Source of the DNA: Leuctra nigra
Taxonomy: Eukaryota > Arthropoda > Insecta > Plecoptera > Leuctridae
Assembly (NCBI GenBank): GCA_934045905.1
Contig: OW203762.1
Coordinates: 45,347,411-45,411,410, forward strand
DNA length: 64,000 nt
Direction of reading: 5' to 3'
Shown: one piece after another, positions 44,044 to 64,000 of the stretch
How the letters are laid out: the number at the start of each line of letters is the position of its first letter
Position numbering within the stretch: position 1 is the first letter of the stretch
Notes under the pieces: generated by a model
Databases searched by the model: none
What the model saw: the letters and a program-made list of their open reading frames with translations, nothing else
Told to the model about the DNA's origin: nothing
Position numbers and translations under genes: made by a program

Positions 44044-45510
44044 CTACTTAGTGAACAAAGGATTAGTAATTGTTACTTCAGTTCCTTCAATAAAAATCTC
44101 TTCATATAAATATCTGCGATTCTGTCGACATTCATGACCACATTTGTTAGAGCGGCATTTTACACATGGAAAATGACATCCAGGGCATGCTTCTTCAAGA
44201 CAGTCGCAAATATCCTTTTGTGCTGCACCAAACAAGCCATTTTCATCATAAAGAGTGGCCTTTTTACCGCCTTGAGTAGCAGATTTTCTGTTTAATTTCT
44301 TTCGTTCACGATTGCTTCTCTCTGGATCAAAGTTTTCCATGAACTTTGTGGTTTGAACTTCAGTGAGTTTCTTCAAGGAAAATTTTTCAGATGTTGGCTG
44401 CAAGCAATGAAAATGGTAAATATTAAATAGGGTTTTCCACTGGCTGCAATCATTGAGCATTAGGTGCGAGTATCGTTTCTGTTGGAAATTCAGTGAGCAC
44501 TCGCACACGGTGTTTGTGTCTTCCACAGGTAAAGTTGCACGCACTTTGTGCACATTTCTTACACTGAAAAAATTTTCAGTGCAACCACTGCACCGAGCAT
44601 TATTTTGGGAAACTGGTCAACAACTTATTGAAGTCAAATACGGTCCCTTTCGGACCGCAGGTCTTACTCCCCCCCACAATGGACCAAAGTCCTCTGGCCA
44701 ACCTATCTTTCCCCCCTCCTCCTTGAAACAGATAGGTATATGCCCAGCCCAAGAGGATGGAGGGAGGGTTCAAGCCCTCCCCGCCCACTGCCCAATTCCG
44801 GACTGGCCTTCTCACAAGTGCTGGACCCGCACGGACCGAGGTTGCCCCATCCCCTGACCATCCCAGAGATGAAATGCAATATTTATAATCAGTCGCAAGA
44901 TCCTCGATGTTGACGCGACAAAAGAAAATAGATTATGTGTAGGTAGGTAGTAGGTAGGTAGATAGGAGCCTAGGTAGGGTGTGACTACGATCCCGACAGC
45001 CGGGACTTTCAGGTTAAAAAAATAGTCCCGACCGTAGGTTTTACTGGGCAGCCTAAGGAATAAAACTCTCTATGGGTAGACAAATTCGAACTGGGCAACT
45101 TAAAAAAAATAACTCTATGGTTAGGCAGAATTAAAACTTGTGAAAATTACAAATAAAAAAAAATGTGCTCCCGGCCGGATTCGAACCGACGACCTCTTGC
45201 ACCGTGGTCCAGCACGCTATCTATAGCGCCATCTGGACGGTCATACTGAAAGCCGTTCTTAACCAGTATATAAATAAACAAGGCCAGTCGGGACTATTTT
45301 TTTAACCTGAAAATCCCGGCTGTCGGGATTTTAGTCACTACCGCCTAGGTACCTACCTAGATGAGATTGTGGCATAAGAGGTTATTGTTCAAAACTTACA
45401 GCTTGCTGTCCCAAATTCCGTGGAAACTGGTCTAAAGAACTCGAGCTAGTGTCATCGTGAGAAATACCAAGTTGCGTAAAACTATTTGTCACATCGCTAT
45501 CACCGCTCAT
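44044..45510 (-). CDS. ARL14EP: ARL14EP-like (ARF7 effector-type) Cys-rich protein, 2 coding exons
   Basis: Exon 1 is 45510-45400 (MSGDSDVTNSFTQLGISHDD…) and exon 2 is 44397-44044, joined in phase 0 to 154 residues. The C-terminal 55 residues carry the family's domain: YDENGLFGAAQKDICDCLEE, then ACPGCHFPCVKCRSNKCGHE and CRQNRRYLYE. The clustered cysteines probably bind zinc. Vertebrate ARL14EP links the small GTPase ARL14/ARF7 to myosin 1E; ARL14EP-like domains also occur in nuclear chromatin-complex proteins, so the fly/insect role is uncertain. The 1.0-kb intron holds a repeat and a TIR element with a tRNA-like insert. The start codon lies 233 bases from the EME1 start, divergent. Confidence 0.85.
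44640..44940 (+). repeat. Dispersed repeat family RB, copy 3 (diverged)
   Basis: 'aattccggactggccttctc', 'acccgcacggaccgaggttg' and the terminal 'cgatgttgacgcgac' follow the order of the copies at 29400 and 30230. It lies in the ARL14EP intron. Confidence 0.45.
44981..45338. mobile_element. TIR element with an internal tRNA-like module
   Basis: The ends ('gtgactacgatcccgacagc' and complement 'tgtcgggattttagtcac') pair over about 50 bases including 'ggttaaaaaaatagtcccga'. Between them, on minus (about 45245-45169), lies a tRNA-like sequence with B box 'ggttcgaatcc' and an A-box-like 'tggcgctatagatagcgtgc'. An A-rich run follows. The flanks share 'gcctaggta' (9 bp), which may be the target duplication. 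Confidence 0.65.
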
Positions 45511-45743
45511 GATTAGTTTTAATTAATTACAATAATAACAAGAAGCCAAATGCAGCTGTCACTTTCCTGCTTGTTGTTGTTTCTTCTTCTTGCATGCATA
45601 CACCGCCTTCTGATTAATAGCGATTCGCACGCACCGCCCTCTAGTAGCCGCGAACTTTTTGATCTGTTGAATGTCGTCAAGTGCATTTATTAGAGGTTAT
45701 AGTATTATAATTTTTACTTTAATTTTCCACAACATTATAAATA
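45511..45743. promoter_or_regulatory. Bidirectional promoter region, ARL14EP/EME1
   Basis: Only 233 bases separate two divergent start codons, so both promoters and 5' UTRs must lie here. The segment 45590-45660 is GC-richer ('gattcgcacgcaccgccctc'). No TATA box is evident. Confidence 0.65.
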
Positions 45744-48700
45744 ATGGGTGATGTGATACTTCTCTCCAGTGAATCTAGTGATGAAGAGTCAATATTAAAT
45801 ACAAACTTGAAAGGACTAGAATTTCCTTCCTTGAATAGGGTTGAAAACGTAAAATCCATAATCAGCCTTGAACATTACAGTTGCAAAGGCAATTATAATT
45901 TGTCTTCTGAATCTGAATCCGAGTCTCAGAATGATATTATGTTAAAAATCTCTCTGAAAGAGGATAATGCAGTTATCGATCCTTCCTCCACAATGGGCAC
46001 TGACCATTGCTCGGAATTTAGTCCTAAAAGTGAAAGTGCGGCTCCATTTTATTCCCACTCGAGTGGTGGTGGATTGTCATCAGCCGGTAATTCATCTACT
46101 GCTCAAGAATCTGACCGATTTGTACACATTTTGAGTGACTCCGATGATGATATTGATGATAAGATTAGTAGTGTGGATAATGTAATCCTAAATAGTCATT
46201 CAGGACAATCACGTTCCCAAGTAATCAGTCAAACTCAATCTAATAGTAGCCATTCAGAAGATGACATCTTGAGGCCAACAGTACATTTAGATGGGGCTGA
46301 CAAACCTAAAGGGGTTTGTGGCAAACGAAAGAATATGGGGAAAGATTCAAGTATCGGTAAAAAGGAATTGGCAGAAAAACGTCGTAAAGAGGCACAAGCT
46401 GACAGGGAAAGAAAGAAAAATGAGCTAGCTCAGGCAAAAGCATTGAAACAGGCTGCTGCAAAGATCCAAAAAGTTTACAAGTTGGAAGAATGCTTGAAAG
46501 TAAGTTTCGATTCTGGCTACTAAAATTAGAGTTTTAGATTCGAAGACGATCAATCTTAATAGTTTGATTAGAAGTTTAAATCTCATTTGTTTGATTTTAA
46601 AAAATCTCAGCCTGCACATTTGTCTGGAACTGTAACAGTTGTGATGTTAGTAATGTGCCGTTGGACTTGGTGGTAGGTAAAACAGTTTGGTCTCAAATTC
46701 TTTCAATTTTGTAGTACGTAACTGCTCTGCTTGATCACAACCTGTTTGAAGAGAATTTTGGTGGTGATCTCAAACACTCATTGAATGAATTGGAAGTGAA
46801 GTACCAATCTCACAGCCAGATTTATCCAATGACAGTTACTTGGATCAGAAAAATACCTGTGGAGGATGGAGCAACGAAGACAAATGTAATTATTAATTAA
46901 TATTGTAAATGTAATGATGTTTGTATTAATGTAATGAATGACAGAGGTACCGTTATTGGTAAAAGAGATAATTTGTGAGATTAATGTTTTAGACACTATT
47001 ATTTATTTTGCATTAAGGAGGAGTCACACGTTCTTCTGATAATGACACCACAACAGGCTGTCAATCTGATCCAAAAACGAGAACTGTGTAACGAAGTGCA
47101 AGCCGTGCAAGCACATTTCACTTCACAGAAACTGTCTCTCATCTTGCACGGTACAGAGAGTTACTTCAGGTAAACTACAAACCAATGTTTTATGAGAACA
47201 TTCATCACTGATCAAAACAGTGATACATTCAGGATAAGCATTCAGTTTGAAAGAAAAAATGTGCATTTCAGAGTACAAAAGAAAGGAAAATCAAATGATG
47301 TCTCCCGAATAACTCGTGACGATTTGACCGAGGCACTAGTGGAGGTTCACATACTTGCTGGATGCAATCACCGATTTACAGAGAGCTCCATGGAGGTGGC
47401 GATGATGATCGGTCAGTTCACCAAGGCAGTGGCTGAAATACCATACAGGTTAGATGAAGTTACCTTTCCTCTCAAACCTACCTAATTTCATTCATTAAAG
47501 AATGAAAATTAACTTATCTACATTTATAAAACACTGAAAAGATTATAAGTTCACAAGCTGTTTTATATTAATACCTACCTACTTCGTAACAGCACCGAGT
47601 ACTATTATTACTCTGTGGCTAATCATCAGTCATTTGTAGATATTCAAAATCATTATGTTAGTTTTAATAACTAATGTTCTGGCTTCAGGTTGGAGAAGAG
47701 CAAGAAAGAGGAGAACAAGTTGGATTGGTTCGGCGAGGGTGACAACCGTGACTGCGTGCGAGTGGACAAGAATGGCATTGGCCTGCAGCGACTGTGGCGG
47801 CAACAACTCTGCGAGTTTAACCTCGCTGGTCTGCAAATCTCCGAGGCCATCACCGGCATCTATCGGACACCACAAGCTCTGTTTCAGGTATGTTCACCTC
47901 GGTTGTCACATGCATCTGCCTAAGAATGGTCTAAGAATAAGTGATGCTTTATTCATTATGTGGTGGCCATTAAGCCGCTTTCACATAACACGCGTTTTGC
48001 GTCTTTTTTTTACCAATCAAAACCACCACAAATTTTGCCGCAGGCGTTTTTTTTCTCGCCGCCTCACCTCGATTGTTGGGAGGTTTTTTGAAGTAACGCG
48101 AGCGGCGAAAATGACGTCACGACTTAGCAGCCAATCAAGTGCAACTACGTCATGTATAAAATAAGACTATGGTTAATAATTACATACCTGTGCATATTAT
48201 TCCATCTAATAACACACAAATTATTACTAGGTAACAAAAATAATACATTAATATAAACATTCTGTTTTCCACGGCCTCTTCTAATCAAGGCGAAACCAAG
48301 GTGCTTATAATCCGCGCCGCGTCCACGTCGAGGTAATGTGAATGGTTCTGGCAAAGCGGCGATTTTTATTTTGAAAAAGTAAACGCGAAACGCGTGTTAT
48401 GTGAAAGCGGCTTTAAAGTGTGCGAGTGTGAATTTCAGCTCAATCGGAGCTCATATTTTTTTGTTGCAGGCATACAATGGATGTTGCAACCGGAATGAGG
48501 CAGAGAAGCTTCTGCAAGATATCCAGGTAAGAAGCTGTAAGCTAATTGATATCATTGAATTTGTCAATTTAGTAAATTTTTAGTTCAAATTCAATACAAA
48601 CAAAGAAACACGTATTATCAATGTACCTAACATTTTTCTAAGGTTATGTAATCCTAGTAAAAATCTTCTTTCAGATTCGTCGTAATGTTGGAGCTCTTTC

Positions 48701-48797
48701 TTCTGCCCGCCGAATAGGTCCGGAGCTTAGCAAGAAAATTCATGCCTTTTTTACTTCGTTGGATGGCACAGGAGATCTTTCTTTATCACAGAGTTAA
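45744..48797 (+). CDS. EME1: EME1, non-catalytic subunit of MUS81 structure-specific endonuclease, 7 coding exons
   Basis: Exons: 45744-46499, 46715-46885, 47018-47169, 47272-47448, 47689-47887, 48470-48526 and 48675-48797; phases chain to 544 residues. The N-terminal ~200 residues are disordered, Ser/Asp-rich, with SIM-like hydrophobic/acidic strings (VILLSSESSDEE, VHILSDSDDD). A basic helix (KKELAEKRRKEAQADRERKK) and LEECLK lead into the ERCC4-type nuclease fold (LLDHNLFEENFG…, LIMTPQQAVNLIQ…). The family is inactive at this site and I see no GDxnERKxxxD motif. The C-terminal helix-hairpin-helix includes YNGCCNRNEAEKLLQDIQIR. With MUS81 it cuts stalled forks and recombination intermediates. 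Confidence 0.88.
47973..48412. mobile_element. PIF/Harbinger-like MITE in EME1 intron 5
   Basis: The ends 'AGCCGCTTTCACATAACACG' and complement pair for 25 bases, and both flanks are TTA (3-bp TSD). 440 bp; no transposase. Confidence 0.85.
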
Positions 48798-49182
48798 TTT
48801 GGTTAAATCAATTGTTGATTATAAAAGAGTTGATGATTGACCTCATGGCAACACTAATCATTGTTATTCCTAGATTCCAAGATTAATACCCCTACATAAC
48901 TATTGGTTTGGCAGAGCATTAAAAACCAGACCTAAGTTAACATAAACATGATTTTTACATGTACCTACAAATATAGTTCCTGTAATAAATCTACATTCTG
49001 TATAATTGGATTTTGAATTCTAGAAACCTACTTGTCTACTTGTATGTGTAGATTTCAAAGTGATTTTGATTTAAATTTGTCTTCATACTAATAAATTGAA
49101 AAAAAAATTAAAAACTAATATGTGTTTATGCATACTGCACTCTTCAAGAAGGGGCAATAGAAGTATTAATATTTTAGTCTAA

Positions 49183-49340
49183 AGGTACGTTTACAGCTCG
49201 GCGTACGTTCGGCGCTCAGCGCTCGACGTTGAGCCTCCTGATTGGCCAACGCCGAGCGCTGGCGTTCAAGGTCAAAGATAAACCATGTTCATCTTTCAGC
49301 GCTAGCGCTGAGCGTCGAACGTCAAGCTGTAAACGAACCT
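49183..49340. mobile_element. MITE, family P1 copy 2 (PIF/Harbinger-like)
   Basis: The ends 'AGGTACGTTTACAGCT' and complement are flanked by TAA on both sides (3-bp TSD). The core 'gtcaaagataaaccatgttc' matches the copy at 39315. The outer thirds are GC-rich repeats of 'agcgctcgacg'. Confidence 0.85.
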
Positions 49341-49398
49341 TAAGGTAATATCAAACCTGGGACTCGAGCGACTAATTGAAATTATGTAGTGTTTTGAC

Positions 49399-50142
49399 CA
49401 GGGACCCGAACCGGAACCGGAACCTAGAACCGGTATGAACCTTTATAATTTCGGAACCAGAACCGGAACCGTTATACTTTTTTCCCAAAGAACCGGAACC
49501 GGAACCCGAACCTTTATAATCAATTAGGTTCTTAAAGGTTCTTAAAGGTTCTTTAAGGTTCCTTCTTTTAATAAAAAAATCATGTATATCACTTTGGATA
49601 TTATATCACAAAGTTGTATAAAGTTTATTTTTTGGTAAAATTTCCAATGTGTACTTTTTATAGAAATTTTTAATTCTTGACAAGAAATAATAATTCTTCA
49701 TTATGCAAACGCTGCTCGAGTTTTCAATTTTTGAATCTGACTACTGCGATGAGAACTGCATTGCCGACAATTTGAATATGATAGCTCAGGAAAAATCAAT
49801 GTTTACGTTGTCTTATGAAGAAAATTGCAGCCACTATATACTGTCTCCTCTGAATTTTACTCTGTGCACCAACATGTGAATTGTATACAGACACTGCCTA
49901 CACCTGTGCTTGCATTCATAGGACAAAATCCAAATCAAATAATTCCATTAAATTTGACATAGGTAATACTGAAGTTTTATAATAGGTATAGTTTGATTTA
50001 AAATATGAGAACCGGAACCTTTATGCAGGAACCGAACCTTTAAGAATATTTGTTTTAGAACCGGAACCCGAACCTTTATAAAATAAAATTGTGGAACCGG
50101 AACCGGAACCCAAACCTTTATTAATAAAGGTTCGGGTCCCTG
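49399..50142. mobile_element. hAT-type element built of ACCGGAACC repeats
   Basis: The ends 'CAGGGACCCGAACCGGAACC' and complement are inverted; the flanks 'gttttgac' (49391-49398 and 50143-50150) are a perfect 8-bp duplication. Subterminal zones are arrays of 'GGAACCGGAACC' and 'AAAGGTTC(C)TT' in opposite orientations. 744 bp; no transposase ORF. Confidence 0.9.
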
Positions 50143-50737
50143 GTTTTGACACGCGCGATCGTCACGTTAGAAGCAAAACAGGGAGTAGCAGAAGTCATGG
50201 CACTCGACTAATTAGTATTTGTTTTGTTGTCCAACAAAATTTCATTCGTCTGGAATGACAATCAAGGGTACAATCAAGGATAATTAGTATACGTTTTGTT
50301 GTCCAACAAAATTTCGTCTGGAAAAATACCTGGTTTGTTATAAAATTCATGAGCAAGGACTGACATGACAAGTCTGCACTACAGATTAATTATTTTTTAT
50401 TAGGTATACATCACATAAAGTTTCAATCATTTTGTAACAGTTAATTTCGTGTAGGTATTCATTGTATTACTTTGCTATGAAAAACTAGTAAAACCTATTA
50501 TTTGCTTTCAGCAATAGTGTATTTATTGCATAAATTTGATTGCCAAGAGAATCTTATGCTGTAGGTAAATGTGGTATGAACATGTAGATAGCTATAGTAA
50601 ACGAACTATTGATTGCATTGATAATGAAAACAAATGGGCAGTTGATAGCAGTACATTGCTAAATGAATATTGGCTATACAGAAATAACATAATGATTCAA
50701 TATATTATTCAAGACAAACATCAAGCTGCATGGATCT

Positions 50738-60676
<9,939 letters not shown>

Positions 60677-63600
60677 CTGCACACAGAAAACAGATACTCG
60701 TCAACACAAGTCCAAGAAGATCACCACTCTCGATGCCATCGTGTTTCTGAAGTTGTAATGAATTGATCGTGATAACATATAATCTAATAAAAGTTTGGCG
60801 TTGATAGGAATCGCAGTTCTTCTCCCGTCAATGAAACATATTCTTCTCCCTTGGGCGACAAGCAGACCACGCCCGTATCAAACCGAAACCGTGCTCAAAA
60901 CACAGACAACAAGAATTGATAATGATCGAATAATACATTACTATTAAGAAACCTAGCATGTAATTTCAGTGGGTGGCAGAAAATGATCAATCTTGAAGAC
61001 TTCTGAGGGGAGAACTCACACCAAGACAAAACGTCAACATAATTTTTGAAATGTTCTACATTGGCTTTCAGAGAAGCAAAAACGTTTTCAAGAATTGTTT
61101 TATAATATCATAAGTAGAAAGAAAAGATCGTTCGTACTAAACGATCATCTTCATCCAAAGCGAGCTCATTAATTGCACTTGAAAGTTGAATTGCATATCG
61201 AACAACAGCCGGGGACGTTTATTTCGCTTAGATTTTTACTTTACGTGGAAGTTCAGCTTATGAAAGGGTAGAGTAAAGTTTCTTAGCAGTCATCTAGGAT
61301 GAACTCGCGACTCTGCAGCGAGTCTGGTAACTTGTATAACAATACTGACTTGTCATTGCGTGAAATGAGATGTGATTGCACTGCAAGTGCATGTGCATGC
61401 AAGTGCAATGAGGGGAATGATCAACCTGGAATATGGCAACTTCTATCGAGATGGTCGACATCTGCATGAGATGTGCACGTCAATTCGAAGCAAAGTCTGG
61501 ATCTTTTTACAATCAAATGCCTGACCTTGGATTCTCTTACATCAAACCATGCATAAAACCCAAGAAAACTACAGATATTAGCGTATCGTACTAAGTTTTA
61601 GAGATTATTACGTTTTCGTCTTCTCACTTTCTGTAACTCTTCCACTCTATAGCCACTCTATAAGCATAATTGACTAGCAAACACAATATTGTTTCAGCTC
61701 AATTTGCGGTCGACATAATGATATAGCTGGATTAGTAGCAAGGTCTCGATGCATTGTATTATACAGATTTACTGTCATAACATTTTCATAAAACAAGCTT
61801 TCACACGATTTTGATTGGCTTTTGAATAGCCGCGTCTACACTAGTTTTATCGAAATACGTTCGATCTATTGTAACAAATAGCCATTGATTGCAGGTCAAG
61901 AAGTGGGTCATTGAAGCAAACAAGTTCCAACTCTGGCATTTATCAAATAATAGTTCACTGAAAATTACGTTAATAATACAATAATTACGTACTCGGCAGT
62001 GAGAGAGTTTGTAATTGATCTAAAACTTGATTATCTGGATTCCCATGACTCATTCATTACTTGACAGTCTGTCACCTCGAGATTGCCATGGATACGATTT
62101 TCTTGACATCAAAGTAATATGTGACATATTCATTATATTGAACATGCAATTAATTACGATTCAAATGAGTATATTGAGGAATTTTCTCTCAAGATTTTAT
62201 CTACGTTCTTGCCACTTTCTTACAGTAGAAGTAATGAAAATAAAATATGCTTATGTAAAACGTTTATCATTCATTTAATTGGCCAATAAAAAGCTAATAT
62301 CTTGTTCTTATTAGCTGCCTCGTGTTTATGTGCATCAGACTGTGCACTGGCAGCATGAAGTGCAACGCACCGAGATGCATCTGCACTGCACCGATGCGCA
62401 TCGTCTCAAAGTGCATCCACGAGATGGTATCCGATGCCCAGGAAACACGTCGAGGCGTATCAGAAATCGCGCGGACTCGACAAGATGCATGCAAAACAAC
62501 GGACTACGACAGATCAACATCTCGATGACGCGCATGAGCAATGCATTCTCTCGGGAGAAAGATAAGTGAGGGTATGATGTGTGTAAATGGCATATTAGAT
62601 TTGATCCTAATTAACTACACGAATCAACGTCTGCATATTGATATAATATGGAAAAGTCTCCCTGAATGTAGAAAGTAGAAGTACTTTATGGTCGAAGTAT
62701 AGAGAAAATTGTAGTAAAAGCGAGGTAAAAGATAACTACGTTTCAATACTAGCGATTCACTGCGATTCAAATGATAAAAATGTCAAAACATTTTGACAAA
62801 TTTTTTAATTGAAAATTTCCTGGATATAACACACAACTTCGTATTTTATACTCTAATCTCGTAATACCTCACTCACTCTATTGTCCTACTATCTTCGTAA
62901 CAGTGTGATTCGTGAAATATGATAAGATCTAAATAATTAGTATTCTTCTGATGTAACGTATCCCGATAATCAGATGCAATCCAGAGGCAGGCTATAATCT
63001 CTAAAGTGCAAGTGATCATTACATTTACACTTCGAGCAGAAACAAAGAGATAAATATCATCTCGTTTTGTTCCGCGATCTTCAAGTCAGCGAGGCGTGCA
63101 CGATTTTATCACGGGGGCAGAAAACACAATTCCAAGATGCATTCAGCGTGCATCATTTGCAAGCCACCCTTTCACTTGGCCCAGATTCGCAGGTCAGTCA
63201 GATTATTCGCCACGCTCTCGGCCACTCCGACGACTACATGGAGGCGATGTCAGCGGGAGGCGAACTTTTCGATGAATGAATAATTCGAATTGCCTTGCAG
63301 TGTCTCGTTGCTACATCGTGAAAGGTGTAGGTAAGACAGAGACAGACAGATTTTCGATGATATATGACTTTGTCCGTAGCATCAAACACGGGGTAAAACG
63401 TCATGGTCTATTTGTTAAAAAACCATCAAGATAAAGATAAAATTATTTCACGATAAGTTATTAGAGGTCCATGTTGCTTTCACTGATAATTTATTGGCAG
63501 CTCCCATCTGACACGATGTAACGATACCTTGCACGGACTTAAAGTTCATAAAACAAGACCAATTACGAACGTAATTACAGCTTGTGAAGCAGGAATGAGT

Positions 63601-64000
63601 AATAGAAGAACAGCAACAGGTATTTCGTGGCGCTACGTGGATTTGAAACAGATCTCGGGATATAATAACTTGCTATAGGAGGTGATCAAACAGATATAAA
63701 ATTTATAAATACCAATCATTATTTCTTATTGCATGTAATTAGTTTACAGAACTACCAAGGAAGTTACACCTGAGCTGTAGATTCAAACGCTCATCCTCCG
63801 CAACATTCGAGATCGGGCGCGGTCATCTTCGTTTCCCGCGCAGAACTAACATATTCATTTCATGAAATCGAATTTTCTCTCTTATGGCTCGATGCGACCG
63901 TTATATAAATATTGTGTGGGTTCTGCAGATGCGTGGGTTCGATTCCCGCCCGCGTAACGGCCGTTTGGTCTGGGAGAGAGACAAGGACGGTCAAATCAGC
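60677..64000. other. Upstream/intron sequence of the TANC-like gene, no exon supported
   Basis: The RING exon needs an upstream coding exon ending in one base (phase 1), which I could not identify; it is probably beyond the window. An ORF at 63067-63279 on plus and a short CG-richer patch at 62330-62540 have no family resemblance. A B-box-like string 'gtgggttcgattccc' at about 63930 hints at a tRNA-derived remnant. Confidence 0.4.

Larger units (their letters stand above)
48798..50737. other. Region between convergent EME1 and TANC-like genes
   Basis: Holds a small MITE (49183-49340) and a hAT element (49399-50142). At 50221-50330 a direct repeat of 'gtttttgttgtccaacaaaa'-like sequence occurs twice ('ttagtat(a)ttgttttgttg…tcgtctgga'). 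Otherwise AT-rich. Confidence 0.45.

Noticed and set aside
49399..50142. Repeat-protein ORF or CRISPR-like repeats (GGAACC arrays)
   Set aside because: No open frame; ends and 8-bp TSD show a hAT element.
63067..63279. Candidate first coding exon near the window end
   Set aside because: Wrong strand for the TANC-like gene and no donor or homology.

Overview
This is nuclear DNA from an animal, almost certainly an arthropod and probably an insect with a repeat-rich genome. I base this on spliced genes with clean GT-AG introns, insect/metazoan protein families, many TIR transposons, tRNA-derived SINEs, non-LTR retrotransposon fragments and dispersed TAGGTACCTACC-type motifs. I cannot name the species. 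No bacterial operon, CRISPR array or plasmid feature is present.

I read eight protein-coding genes by exon chaining; codon phase is consistent across every junction I checked. In order: CHTOP-like mRNA-export/chromatin adaptor (+, 2256-6999); SMUG1 uracil-DNA glycosylase (+, 11290-15083); intronless HEXIM, the P-TEFb inhibitor (-, 15445-16440); HAT1 type B histone acetyltransferase (+, 18686-25306); a C2H2 multi-zinc-finger protein with its own C-terminal domain (+, 30810-42562); ARL14EP-like Cys-rich protein (-, 44044-45510); EME1, non-catalytic partner of MUS81 (+, 45744-48797); and a TANC/Rolling-pebbles scaffold with RING, P-loop, ankyrin and TPR parts (-, 50738-60676, N-terminus not seen). 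HEXIM/HAT1 and ARL14EP/EME1 are divergent head-to-head pairs. There is no sign of a shared pathway beyond ordinary nuclear housekeeping: RNA export, transcription elongation, histone acetylation, base excision and junction repair.

Most of the remaining sequence is mobile DNA. Several elements can be bounded exactly from target-site duplications (TSDs): hAT-type elements at 7598-8461, 40744-41487 and 49399-50142 (8-bp TSDs); PIF/Harbinger-like MITEs at 47973-48412, 49183-49340 and 53232-53352 (3-bp TSDs); mariner-like MITEs in pairs and triplets; four copies of a Helentron-like rolling-circle element (T|T insertion, 3' hairpin then CTAGT); and RTE-like retrotransposon fragments with ATT-repeat tails. 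Insertions are nested up to three deep: a retrotransposon inside a Helentron-like copy inside HAT1 intron 2, and a Helentron-like copy inside one arm of a 2.5-kb foldback inside a zinc-finger intron.

The most unusual signal is a set of SINE-like elements (22333-22596, 24072-24330, 27380-27528) with perfect 12-13-bp TSDs. Each folds on itself because a tRNA-derived module, or its flank, is present in inverted orientation at both ends. A fourth tRNA-like module sits inside a TIR element at 44981-45338. The last 3.3 kb (60677-64000) shows no exon that I can support.
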